NCBI RefSeq assembly: GCF_001039355.2
Contig: NW_019775383.1
Span: 198,160-262,159 of the forward strand
Length of the DNA: 64,000 nucleotides
Direction of reading: 5' to 3'
DNA from: Lingula anatina
Taxonomy: Eukaryota; Brachiopoda; Lingulata; Lingulida; Lingulidae
Position 1 is the stretch's first letter. Each line of letters opens with the position of its first letter. The notes beneath the pieces were generated by a model, which made no database searches, was not told where the DNA came from, and saw only the letters and a program-made list of their open reading frames with translations. A program made the position numbers and the translations under genes. Below are positions 29,401-41,060 of the stretch, piece by piece.

Positions 29401-30435
29401 ATTTAGAAGTCGGTGAATGATGACTCTGCTCTTTTTTCAGTTGACATCTATTCATGTTTCTTATTATAGAAATCAGTGAATGTTCCAGTCGTCCTTGTCA
29501 GAATGGTGGGACGTGTGTTGACATGGTGAATTCTTATCAATGTTTGTGTTCTGCCGGGTACTACGGGACAAACTGCCAAGGTGAGAAAAGATAATAAATA
29601 TAAGATGACAAATAATATGCAAAATAATGTTTCTGATTGTGACCTAGAGAACATGTTCTGGTTCGTTCTTACAAGAACGAATTATATGTGTCATACAGAG
29701 GTCTGGTGACAAAACAGTAAATTACAGAATAAAGCTAGGGCGTTATTTACAGAGACATAAACATAATCCATTTCATCTCACTGAATGTTGCTAAAATCAT
29801 ATCATGTCTTACTGCTGACAATAATACTAAATATAAACATGCTACAAAAGGTGCCACGTGCAGTAGTTATGTTAACACCTATTCTTGCACCTGTCATTCT
29901 AGATATACCAACAGGGATAGTTAATCAGGTTAAAGCCGTGTCATGAAAAATGTTGATATAATCAGTTTTGCAAGACAGTAGGTAAAATGAGAATAAGTGT
30001 CGAAGTAAATACAATAAAATGTGGGTGAATTCTAAATGTAAACATGCTGACCATAACTGAAACGCTTGCTCTTTGAACAGGTTTTCATTGAACATTTCAG
30101 ATTTGCTGTACCGACCCCTGTATCGTCTTGTTGGATCAATTACCACTGGAAAATACAGTGGCAGAGTTGAAGTGTATCATAATGGAAGTTGGGGAACAGT
30201 TTGCGACGACAGCTGGGATAATAATGATGCTCAAGTTTTCTGCAGGTCCTTGGGTCTTCCCTATTCCAGAGCATTTAGTATACAGAGTGCGTATTTCGGG
30301 CAAGGTAATGGAACTATATGGTTGGACGATATTGACTGCACAGGGTGGGAACCCAACATTGCATCATGTACTCACAGAGGTTGGGGGATTCATAACTGTG
30401 GTCACGATGAAGATGCTGGAGTTATTTGTTATTGA
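25160..30435 (+). CDS. Receptor gene A: type II membrane protein, five EGF domains and one SRCR domain
   Basis: Exons 25160-25175, 25362-25964, 27770-27880, 28051-28164, 28566-28679, 29028-29141, 29470-29580 and 30101-30435 join in frame to about 505 residues. Start exon MADTRG; then a 170-residue cytoplasmic tail of three tandem segments with tyrosine motifs (IVYEDM, NVYKSM, SVYESI); then a transmembrane helix at about 177-200 preceded by KVNRR, which predicts N-inside. EGF exons run a-b-c-d-a; the fourth has DINEC, a calcium-binding EGF start. The SRCR domain has [22 protein letters not shown] and [10 protein letters not shown] with six cysteines, and the stop follows at once. Compared with D, the first d exon is replaced by other DNA and the last b exon is decayed. 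The exon 3 donor is the in-phase GTGAGC at 25965; reading on would stop at 26023. Confidence 0.85.
26024..27769. other. Intron 3 of gene A, with two (TA)n tracts and replaced d-type exon
   Basis: Holds (TA)n runs at 26095-26157 and 26416-26479. The part 26550-26665 aligns with 58440-58560 of gene D, and 27075-27120 with 59015-59065. The D sequence between, which carries its first EGF exon, is replaced in A by about 0.4 kb of unrelated sequence. At 27190-27310 lies a stretch resembling the left arm of the MITE at 57545. Confidence 0.6.
27190..27312. mobile_element. Fragment related to the Harbinger-like MITE
   Basis: CTAAATATGGCGGACGTACA and CCGCCTCTCACACGCCTCCC match the left arm of the element at 57545-57856 for about 120 bases with substitutions. 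No second arm is visible, so this is a half-element or an older relative. Confidence 0.6.
29845..29930 (+). pseudogene. Decayed b-type EGF exon in gene A
   Basis: GGTGCCACGTGCAGTAGTTA and the following bases align with the b-type exons of B, C and D (best with 63480-63570), reading [20 protein letters not shown]. The 5' part with the first two cysteines and the acceptor is missing, and a stop follows. The exon is presumably skipped, leaving A with a single b domain. Confidence 0.75.
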
Positions 30436-30649
30436 AGATACATCTTAGAACATGCTGTTGAAAATGTGCCACCTTTTTCCGCATAGTGAACTAATACAGG
30501 GAGAGACAAATGAATAGCAATGATTTGTTGATATTCGGTTATGTAAAATGAGTAGCGTTTGTCAGGTTTAAAAATCAGTACATTACTCTTGCATTATTCA
30601 GTTGTTTTAAGCCAAGGTTATGGTTAGAATACATGCTTTTAGTATAGTA

Positions 30650-30735
30650 CGGCACGGCACGGCACGGCACGGCACGGTACAGTACAGTACAGTATAGTAC
30701 GGTACAGTATAGTATAGAACAGTATAGTATAGAGT
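30650..30735. repeat. Pentanucleotide repeat (GGCAC/AGTAC/AGTAT)n
   Basis: A 5-bp periodic tract that passes from CGGCA units to ACAGT and then to ATAGT units along its length. A related pure TAGTA tract lies at 30824-30863. Confidence 0.9.
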
Positions 30736-30823
30736 AATAGATTAAACAGACATAACTGTCAGTAGCATTGAAATCTATTCAGTTGTTATAAGTCAAGGTT
30801 AGAGTTAGAATACATGCTTTTGG

Positions 30824-30863
30824 TATAGTATAGTATAGTATAGTATAGTATAGTATAGTATAG
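30824..30863. repeat. (TAGTA)n pentanucleotide repeat
   Basis: About eight pure units. The 50 bases before it (TTCAGTTGTTATAAGTCAAG and on) duplicate the 50 bases before the 30650 tract, so the whole block is a tandem duplication that then diverged. Confidence 0.9.
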
Positions 30864-31027
30864 TAAACAGACATATCCGTCAGTAGCATTGAAATCTATG
30901 AAATGGAGTGCTATAAATAACATTTGACATTTAATTATTTTTATTATCATTAATCTTAATGAAGTTTCTTTCTATTTAAATATATTTTCAGTAACTACGA
31001 TTTTGCTAAGAATATACTTCAGTTATT

Positions 31028-32233
31028 AAGGGAATTTGCTGTACAGAAGCCTATTTCGGATAAGGTGGTGGAACCATACGGCTGTCAACTGCACGTGATC
31101 AGAACCCAATATTGAGTCTTAACCCTCAAGGGACCGAGTGGGGTCATTTACGACCCCAGCCATATGATTTAATGTGCCATCTCTTTATTTTTTATTCGAA
31201 TTTTCTTTCGTTGCATGAGTTTGTCAGTCTACTAATCCTACACACTTTCACAGTTTTTTGTAGGGATCAACCAATTAGTGTGGCGTATACAGCACAAACT
31301 CTTGTGGGGTCATTTATGACCCCAAAGAGAAGCATGGGTTTTTAAATATTAGTTTTCAAATTTAATTCAAATGTTTTGCCCATGCAACACTGACAGGAAA
31401 ATGCCACATGCATGTACTTCATGCAACCAGCCAGTGTGCCCATAACATAGGCACAAATAAGTGGTTTGTAAAGATTGTGCTTGAAGTGTACCTAATAGTG
31501 CATCGCTGAATCTAATTTCAGTAGCTTTGTTGGAACTTGTTCTCATAACTGGGTCTCTCGTTTTGACGGTTACAATTTTCGGGTATTTCGGAAATCAAAA
31601 GAATTCTGTCGATATCATTTTATACATATATTAACAAAGTGTTTGTGTGGATTTTGTTATATACACAGATGTGGTAGTAACATACATGTAGGTTGATTGA
31701 ATGTGTTCTGAGTAGTATGACTTCCTTACCATGGCATTAGGGTATTCCCTACTCAGCAAATCAGCTAATTATTCTTATTGAAGTCAGCAGGATGCTATCT
31801 CAACATAAGTCAAAATATTTTTACTCAAAGCAATTTTGTAATGTACTTTTTTCATTTAGTGTGGCAAATAAAAAGAGAAATGTTTCTGCAAGTGGAAATT
31901 GACAAGGACTGTCTAAATACCGGTGTAATGTTGTTCTTAAAATCTGTGCTTGGTTATTTCATGCAATAAAAGTATTATTACCAAATATTTTTTTACATTA
32001 GATCATTATAAAATACTTGTCTTAAATCCTGGGAGTAGTATAGGTGTGATAAACCCTCAACAGCCTTTTATAATAAGGATCCCTGTATAGAACACAATGG
32101 GGTCATAGATGACCCCACTTAGGCATTTCCGTCAGTAAAATAACTTGGTCTCTTGAGGGTTAAAGGCTCAGAGGGTGGGGACGTGGAAACTGTCATCATC
32201 ACGGTGAAGATTCTGGTGTTCTTTGTTATTGAT
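31028..32233 (+). pseudogene. SRCR exon relic, split by a piggyBac-like element
   Basis: 31028-31118 (CTGTACAGAAGCCTATTTCG and GGTGGTGGAACCATACGGCT) aligns with the middle of the intact SRCR exons, and 32164-32233 (GGGGACGTGGAAACTGTCAT to GTTCTTTGTTATTGA) with their end. It is frameshifted and lacks the first half. It is a leftover of another receptor gene between A and B, followed by its own copy of the 3' flank at about 32480-32690. Confidence 0.85.
31119..32163. mobile_element. Non-autonomous piggyBac-like element (about 1.04 kb)
   Basis: It is bounded by TTAA on both sides (31119-31122 and 32160-32163) and by inverted ends CCCTCAAG and CTTGAGGG; TTAA target use and a CCC-start are hallmarks of piggyBac. 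Removing it with one TTAA restores the alignment of the SRCR relic. Inside are three copies of an 18-bp palindrome, GGGGTCAT-NN-ATGACCCC, at 31140-31157 (one mismatch), 31306-31323 and 32099-32116, probably sub-terminal binding sites. No transposase is coded. Confidence 0.88.
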
Positions 32234-33354
32234 GATACGTAATAAAATTAACTGTTTAAAAATATGTTACCTACTTCAGCTGAATAAACCTTCAATGGAC
32301 GGACAACAAAAGCATTGTTTTATATTGCATTCAGATGAATAACAGTTGGTTTAAATATTTTGTTGAAATTAACTCAAGCAAAGGGTAATTTTACTTCAGG
32401 TTTACAAACAATTGCTTTCCTCTAACATAAAGCGTGGTATGTTATTGTCGATTTTTTTGTAAGTCTCATTCCTCATTTACAGTTTAGTGACGGGTTCTAT
32501 TATCTTCACAGATGACTTCTTTAACTCCCCTTCCTAGCCACCCAAACTCCAGCAGGTGCCTGATCGTCTGGTCAGTCATGTGACCAGCCCATCGTTTTTG
32601 GGCTCCTTTCGTCTTTAAGGCGTCTCACTCGGGCTCCTCCAAATCCAATCAGTTAGCCTGTCATTTCCTGGAATGAGATATGATAAATTAATCCAATTAA
32701 AGCTTGTAGACTGATTATTAGTTTTAAAAACAGTTTAAAATAGCATTTAAAAATTTAATGCAAAGAATTTTCTATAAGAATTCGTTACAAACAAAGTTAT
32801 CTGGTGTACAATGTAGGTAATTAAACAATGACATATTATTGTATTTTAAGATTTGTAAACTGCATATAACTTTAAATTTAAATGATGATGTGTTATTTAT
32901 AAAATATAATATGTACTATTATGATCTTTATTATAATGTTATTATATTCCACATCCTTTTCTCTTTTAAAATTCAACATAATGAAACCAAAAAGTAACTG
33001 TTACTGTAATCTTAATGAATTTATGATACATATTTTTCGCGAGGAGAAATATATAATACCTGGGTGATTGAGAGGAAAATGCTAAAATTTTTGATAATAA
33101 ATAGGTGCGAAGGCGGACCGTCCCACACAGAAATGAACTATTAAGTCCCGTCACACGGCGTTATATGCATTGCTTTAGTTGTACACCGAGGCGCCTCAAC
33201 TACCAAAATATGTTGGGATTTTTTTCTTTCTATCAAAGAAAACTGATCTACACCTGGAAAGCTGCTGGTGTACTAGCAGGGACTGATTTCTACATGTTCG
33301 TAGCTCCAATTTTGGAGTAAATACCTTTCTAGAAAACAAGCAGTCGCTCTTAGT

Positions 33355-33529
33355 TGCAAACTTTTTGCAACGTCGTATATTTTTCTCGTCACGTCCTGTG
33401 CTCGTCTGTGACCCAGGAAGTAATACTGCTTAGGTTCTGCGTGGGAGCGAACGCGTTGTTATCAACAAACATGCGCAGTGTCACATTAGAAAGAAAGCCG
33501 TTTGAAAACACCTCTTTGCAAACGCACTG
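33355..33529 (+). promoter_or_regulatory. Conserved promoter and 5'UTR exon of gene B
   Basis: Paralogue of 23209-23384. It shares CCAGGAAGTAATACTGCTTA, CATGCGCAGTGTCACATTAG and TTTGCAAACGCACTG, then donor GTAAGG at 33530. The variant CACGTCCTGTGCTCG is shared with D and not with A or C. Confidence 0.65.
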
Positions 33530-34882
33530 GTAAGGGCAATAATTATGTCTTCCAGATTTGAAATATTCATTTATATACTTCCATAGATAAGTAATCTTAC
33601 TTCACAATTGTGCAGCTATTGTGCTCCAAATTTTAAAGTTTTTAAATTTTGACGGGGATATCTAAAATGAATGTTCGTGAGTGTGGATAAAAAGGTTGTT
33701 TTCATCACAGTGATTTTAGCGATATAGTCAATTCATTTTTAAACCTTTTAGAAAAAGACAATCTTCATCCTGAAATATAACATTAATTGGTTCACAAGTG
33801 ATGTTTTACTTATAAAAAACTAAAGTTGAGAATCTTTATATCAAATTATTATGAAGCGATATCATAGGATTAGTGAACTTTGTGAATGTATCTACATGTT
33901 TTAATGTAGACTCTTAAAGTAAGTGATATGCTTATGGAGAAAATAACTGATAGCATCATGGGAGACTTCTTACCTTTTTACCTAGCAACATCAGACTCTG
34001 ACATTTCAAAGGAAGTAAACGCTTTTCAAACAGTTTTCACCGGAGTGCAGTGACGCGATTAAACATTTAAAACCTTATTCTTTATTTGTTTAATTAAAAA
34101 ATTCATCAAACTTTGCTCCAAAGACAAATGATTCTGAATTTTATAATTGGTTGAATGAATTCTTATATTAGTAGTTTGATACTTACAACTATACCAACGA
34201 AGGTATTTAGTCAAGAACGACCTAGAACTCAGGATAAATAATTGAGATAAGAGTTGAAACAACGTGTTTCGCAAACATGTTTTTGCAGCATGCAGTTTTT
34301 GACCTCGTGAAAATGACAAAACCGATAAGAAAGTTTGCTTTCTAGTCTGGTGCAGGGATATTAGACAACGAGTTTACTTACGGGTCAGCAATATAAAGTA
34401 TGAAGGAGCGTTAATGATTCTTTTTATGATGTTTTTTAATTCAAAGTTCATAATATTGAGACAGTATTGAGAAATAACAGATGATTGATTCTTTTACACG
34501 TAATCTAGCTTTCCACTAGAACAACAGGAATCATATTCACATCAAATTTAGCACCACTGCTTAACAGTAAACTCCGCGCTGATTCATCTGTGTTTTTTTT
34601 AATCACGCACATATTTTTTTTACATACAATCTACAACTTGAATTACCAGTAGGCACCAGTGTCGTGAACCTAAAACCAAAACCTTGGTGTCTACGTTACT
34701 CTCTGCGTGGATCTAAAGACAAGTATTAAATATCACTCAATCATGTGTTTTTAACAGCAGAAACATTGATGCTATTAGAAACTACCTGGATCAATTCTCT
34801 GCAACAAGAGTTATACCTTGTTAGAGATGTTCGATTTACCCCTGTAAAGTCTACTGAGTATTTTATATAGATTTTAGACAAT

Positions 34883-34884
34883 AA

Positions 34885-34921
<37 letters not shown>
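34883..34921. repeat. (TTA)n microsatellite
   Basis: ATT/TTA trinucleotide run in the 5' intron of gene B. Confidence 0.95.
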
Positions 34922-34924
<3 letters not shown>

Positions 34925-35258
34925 GCTCCAAAGAAATAAAGACAATGTTGTATTCTTGGGTCAATTCTTTTTTTTTCCAAAAATTCAGAAAACGATTTCA
35001 CAATAATAATAAGGATAGAATTAATGGTAGAGATTCCCAACATGTGGAATAAAGAGCTAACGCAGGGAAACATAAACCTATGATAAAATGTTTTTTAAAC
35101 CACTTTAGTGATTTAGAAAAAATAATGTGAATTGTGTTGTAGATGTAAAATGCTCATTTAAATTTTTCTTCGTTTCAAAAATGGAGCGATTTTGCCAGAT
35201 GTGACTCCACATCATTTTATTATTTCAGCACAGCTCTTCAACTTCGAAGAATTTTAAC

Positions 35259-36264
35259 ATGGCAGACAGATCAGGTATGCATCCAAGAACGTACGCTTCA
35301 TATCTTGAAGTGGAGTTGATTTAAAAAAAAAAATGAGATTGAAGCTATAAAATTATGTTGATGGAGTATATATGCAAAAATGTGGTGTTGTAAGCAACAC
35401 ATGTTTTATATACTCTTTGAAAATAAATTATTGGCTTCCCACTTTAACAACTTAAATTCAATTTGAAACGGACTTTAAGATGATTGCAGAGCACCACTAA
35501 GCATAAAGATTCTTCACTGTAAAGTGTATGCATTGCTTTCATGTGGAATAATAAAAACACTCTATGTTCCGTCACAACTAGAATATTTTCATCAGCTGTG
35601 TTATGTTATAGGGTGTTATGTTATAGGCACTCAACGGCTAATGTTGAAAATAATGAAGCCATCCCCACTGGCCCATACCTGCCTTTTAGGGCAGTAAGGG
35701 GAGGGGGACAGAGGCTATTTCCCCGATTAAGATGTTCTTGATAGACATCGAACTGTTGGAGGAAAACCATTTTAATATTAGCTGATGATGGATGAAAAAT
35801 CTACTCCTTTAGCGTGTTAAAGCGTGTGTCACTAGTTCAGTAATGGGATTATGCTTAAATCATTTCTAGGAATCGGGTTATTTACCACCCCTCAAAGCCA
35901 AAGCGCCGCTTATATTAACGCAACATATGAAACGTCGTCGGAGGTTGATCTTGCTCCAGAGGAGACACCAAGTGTTTACGAGAGTTTTAGAATGCCGCGT
36001 CCAACCAACAATGACAATGATCCCAATATCAGAATAACACAGCCACCAAAGACAAAAGTCAATAGACGGTTACAAATAGCATTGGTGTTAGTGGGAATCA
36101 TATGCGCTGCACTGGTTGCTACTGTTGTATGGTTGCTTGTGCATACCCAAAAGGAAAAAAGTGAGCAACTCACCCATGATTTTTAGGTTTGGTTTCAGCA
36201 AACAGTGGGTCAAATAGTAATTAAACGAAGGAAGACACTAAGAATTATATTGTACTGGTATCTC

Positions 36265-36295
<31 letters not shown>

Positions 36296-38177
36296 GGTGA
36301 AAAAAACATTAAATGTGCCAATCCACTCAATGTGAAAAAAAAAGGATGACTAAAAATAAGATATCAGCCCGAAACGTAGGCATGAAATCTTATACAGTGT
36401 GGAGGCATACATGTTTATTGATTCCAGCTACCAATCACTGCATAAGCAGCCCTTGCAAAAATGGTGCCAAGTGTGAGAACTCGGTGGCCTCGTTCCGATG
36501 TTCTTGCTCTTCCAGTTACCAAGGGACATGGTGTGACAACGGTAGGTACCAAACCATAAGTTTGTGTAATTTTAATGACCTGGTAGACCAATGAAAGTTT
36601 TTTCATTACTTTGGGTCCATCACAAGTTAATATAAGACTAATTTAATTAGCTCTCATACGCATTAAAATATTATGTTCCCATTTTGAACGCATCAAGCAT
36701 TTTTTTTATTATCAAATTACATGTTTTGTAATGGCGTCTTTCTTTTCTATAACTTTGTAACGCATTCTGTTTGTGCAGAATAAAGTGAATATTATATATT
36801 TGCTATAATAACGACTGGGATAAGTACAAAGAACTGCAATAAGAAAATCAATGGAAAAAGAAAGGTACAAATATATTTTGCTTCTTTTGTAGACGTCAAC
36901 GAATGCATGAACAACCCATGTGCCAGGGGCGCCACCTGTAGAAATAATCATGGCAGTTTTGACTGCGATTGCCTTCCTGGTTTTACTGGCAAATTATGTC
37001 AGCTTGGTATGTTACTTTAGCCAGTAAAAGGGTGGTATACAGGTCATTGCAAAGAAAACTTAAATACCAAGTGAATTTTTTAATTTTCGAAATCTCTAAC
37101 ATTAAATTCTAAAATTAACAGTCAGTACACATTTTCTGCGGTATTTATAAGATGTTTTGCTTTTAAAATGAAATAATGTTTTATTAATATACTCTTTTTT
37201 TTAAGAAATCTGTGAATGTTCCAGCCATCCTTGTCAGAATGGTGGGACGTGTGTTGACATGATGAATTCTTATCAATGTTTGTGTTCTGCCGGGTACTAC
37301 GGGACAAACTGCCAAGGTGAAACTTGAAAATATATGAGCAAATATGTTTGGATTATGATAAATATAATTTGTACATGAAATCCATATATAAAGAAAATGT
37401 ATTATATGAATTGCCTGCGTAGTTAAACTCAATAAAAAGAAAACTAACAAGAACATGCTTAGAAAATTCGCCATATTTGCTACAGAAGCAGATCACTGTC
37501 GCAGCACACCCTGTCAGAATGGCGCCATTTGTAGGAATGAAACTTTATCGTATTCCTGCAGCTGTCCTTACAGATATACAGGCAGGAATTGTGAATCAGG
37601 TAAAAAGCTTAAAATAGACAAACATAGAAATAATTTGATATAGCTCGCTAGTCTGTAGCTGGAAAGAGATAAAATTCTGAAGGAATAATGTGTAAAATAC
37701 CACATGATAAAACAATATAATTCAGACATATCATGACAGAATATAACTTACACAAAAGAAAGAAAGAAAGAAAAAAGATAAAGCAAGATGAATGGATCAT
37801 AAATGAAACACTCTCTCTTTATCTTTTGTTTGAACATTCCAGCTTTTGTGTCCAGTCACCCGTACCGTCTTATTGGAATAAATATCAATAGCAAATACGG
37901 TGGTAGGGTAGAAGTGTACCATAATGGAGACTGGGGAACAGTTTGCGATGACAGCTGGGATAACACTGATGCCAGAGTTTTCTGCAAGTCCTTAAGTCTT
38001 CTGTATTCCAACGCACTTGCTGTAGAGAGTGCATATTTTGGACAAGGCAAAGGAACCATATGGTTGGACGATGTCGGATGCACAGGCTCAGAATCCAGTA
38101 TTGGGTCATGTGGTCACAATGGTTGGGCAGTTGAAAACTGTAATCACGCTGAAGATGCTGGCGTTCTTTGTTTTTGA
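35259..38177 (+). CDS. Receptor gene B: shortest member, four EGF domains and one SRCR domain
   Basis: Exons 35259-35274, 35870-36160, 36428-36541, 36893-37006, 37206-37316, 37486-37599 and 37843-38177 join in frame to about 364 residues. MADRSG is followed by a short tail with one tyrosine segment ([12 protein letters not shown], then SVYESFRM) and a helix at about 73-96. EGF order is c-d-a-b, so the first d-a-b block seen in D is missing. The a domain has an extra cysteine (EICEC). The SRCR domain contains [18 protein letters not shown] and [10 protein letters not shown] with six cysteines and ends in a stop. The exon 3 donor is GTGAGC at 36161; reading on meets TAG at 36184-36186. All later exons are 111, 114 or 335 nt, phase 1. 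The start exon has two neighbouring acceptors (TTTCAG and CACAG at 35228 and 35233). Confidence 0.87.
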
Positions 38178-39990
38178 CTATGCATTTTAGAACTTAGTAA
38201 ACCTCCTACGGGAAGACAAAAGTGCCATATGAACACCCTATTATTTAACAAGTGTTGATTTTTTAAATTCTGTAATTTGTTGATATTTTGTCACGCCAAC
38301 AAAATAAAATTCAACACAGATTTACAGACCAGCGCTTTACCTTACAATGTTATATCAGTGTCGATAGGTTATAATGGCCACCATATCCTTCGTACATTGA
38401 CTCAAGAATGTATAGTAGGCTAAATTGGTATAGTAGGCTATATTGGTCAAGTCATGAAAGACACTCTTGATTAGAGAGTAAATGATCTGATTCATCTAGT
38501 AGTGTGATTTCACATAAGAGGAGGAAAGATAATGTTGTAAATGCAAAGAAAATAACCGAACGGTCAGACGTTGGATCGGTGCCATTGATCTTCAACAAGG
38601 AAATTAATTTCAGTAACCCAATGAGCTGGTCAAATGGAGAGATAAGAAATCACAGATCTTCTTCACGGTTCAGTGGCGGGTTCTCAACTCTCTCCCCGGT
38701 GACTTCGGTGCCCCCCTTTACCAGTTACATGACCAGCACATTGGTTTTTTAATTCTTCTTTTTTAAGGCGTCTCACCGGGGCTCCTCCAAATATACTTTG
38801 GTAAACCTGTTATTGTCTGGAATGAGAAATAATATTCAATCACAGATTTTTAAGACAGTTTAAAAACCGCACTTATAGTTTTTGCGGTACATATTTTCAA
38901 CTTCGTATTTTGTAATAAGTTTAGAGTAGAATGCATCCTTTTAGTATAGCATACGGTTATATCTTAAGCACTGCACATAACTTAATTGCATTGAAATATT
39001 TGTTGTGAAAAGCTATTTATTGTGTATTAATTATTATGATTATTATTAACTTTATTCCGTTTCTCTTTGGAAAATTGTTTGAATGAAATGTGAATAGCAC
39101 GAGATCGTTCATTAACATGTATTTTTAGTTACTGCCTTCCAAGATAATGTAAAATGTACCTATATGTATTTGGTTAAGGGGAAACTGTTAAAAGATTAGG
39201 AAAATCCTATCTACCTACATCTACATATAATCTACTGTAATGAGTGTTTTTTCAATTTTTTTTTTTAAGTACTAAACCGACGCTGATGTTGTTTCCATTA
39301 TGTTGGACTGAAGTATCGCATTTCAAAATTGTTTTCTATGGCTCTTGACTCATCAACCAATAAAGGTGACAAGCGACCCTGTATCAGTATGTATATGACG
39401 TAACAGCAGTGACCCAGTGATAAATGGATAGTTCAGGTACCTGTACACGGTATCCAAAGGACAGCGCTCTCCAGTGTTGATGAAATTCGGGCCCTGCTGA
39501 AAATTTAGATAATACATTTTAAGTGTTAGGTGCGAAGTGGGGCCATCCCACGCAGAAGTGAACAGTTTAATCCCGCCACACGTCCTCACATGTATTGTTT
39601 TAGTTGTATACTGCTAAAGGCGCCTCACTACCGCAACCTAATGATAATTTTTTTTTATCTCTACCAAAGATGCTATGTTGTGTAAACATTATGACCTCTA
39701 TCCGTGAAGCTACTCTAACTAGAACGTTATTGCAACCGTCAAGTAAAGTTCTATGGAAGTTTTAACTTAGGAATATGGGGATTTAGTATCTGGATCGTAT
39801 TTTATGAGCATATTTGGGACGAAAAAGTAAAGCTATGAAGTACCTCAGTGCATATTTTATTTGTGGGGTGTACTTTGTCTTTACAATTGGAATAAAAATA
39901 TCAGGACCTACCTTCAAAGTCGACAATTTAGAAGTACTACCTTGTCCCTATGAATGGAGCTCAAATAAATAAAAAAGCAACCACTTTTAG
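38178..39990. other. B-C spacer: paralogous 3' and 5' flanks
   Basis: No gene. 38670-38830 (GTGGCGGGTTCTC, GGCGTCTCACCGGGGCTCCT) matches segments at 32480, 51980 and 54240, which mark the 3' flank of each unit. 39540-39720 matches the 5' flank of A, B and D. Confidence 0.7.
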
Positions 39991-39991
39991 A

Positions 39992-40166
39992 GGCAAACAT
40001 TTTGCAGCGACGTATTTGCAATGTCACGTGTTGAACTCGTTTGTGAACCAGGAAGCAATATTGATTAGTTTCAGCGTGGTAGCGAAGGCGTTGTTGTCAA
40101 CAAACGTGCGCAGTGTCACATTAGTAAAAAGGCTGCTTGAAAACACCACTATATGCAAACACACTG
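39992..40166 (+). promoter_or_regulatory. Conserved promoter and 5'UTR exon of gene C
   Basis: Paralogue of the block before A, with GTCACGTGTTGAACTCGTTT (A-type variant), AACCAGGAAGCAAT, GTGCGCAGTGTCACATTAG and donor GTAAGT at 40167. Confidence 0.65.
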
Positions 40167-41060
40167 GTAAGTACAATAATTATGTATTCTAGGTTTGGAA
40201 ATTTTACGTTTATACTTCTAAAGATAAGTCATCTCATCTCACAGTTGGCGCACTGCGTTGCAAAGTTAAAATGTTGAAATGAATTAAATGTTTGTGAGTG
40301 TAGATACAATGGTTGTGCTTATCATAGTGACCTTGGCGATAATGTCTTTTCTTTATTAAACATTAAAGAATCAGAAACATTATTATCTTTTGGTTACGAG
40401 TCTTGTTTACTTATCAATAAGTACATGTCTATTTCCATCAAATGATGATAATGTGATATAAATGGCAAAATATACACTGGCAAAGTGTACAATAAGTATC
40501 TCCACAGTTTTAAGTTTGCGGTAGGTTCTGTTTGTAGTTGTATTATTGCAACTTTACAACGGAAATATTTAGCCAAATAACGACCTAAAACTGAACATAA
40601 TAAGAGCTGAAAAATATTTAACACAAACAACCATTTTTTAAATACCCTTTGATCTAGTGTAAGTGACAAAATCGAAAGAAAAGTTTGCATTACAGTTAGG
40701 TCTCGTTGCTAATGTACAGGGATTATAGATAACACATATTTACCAACATGTCAGCATAGAAAGCGCGGTGGGTGGCTTATCGTAATATTTCATGCTGTTT
40801 TTTATCTTAAGCCCCTGTAATACCGGGCTTGATATCGCTCAGAGAATAAATTTTGAGCACTCTCACTACTGCAGGCTCACCGCCCTTTGCAAAAAAAAAA
40901 AAAAAAAAAAAAAAAAACATTATTTTCGCACCATGCAACCACGGCGCATTTTGTGAAATACGTTGTAATTGCAAAATACACTTTTACATTCTTTCTTTGC
41001 CAGATGTGGCAGTACAGCATTTTATTATTCCACATCTCTTGAATTTTGAAGAAAGTAAAC

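Noticed and set aside
30640-30870. Possible CRISPR-like periodic repeat.
   Set aside because: It is a 5-bp simple repeat without spacers in a eukaryotic genome.
31112-31345. Frame at the left end of the piggyBac-like element.
   Set aside because: No transposase motif; it includes the TIR and palindromes, so it is not a gene.
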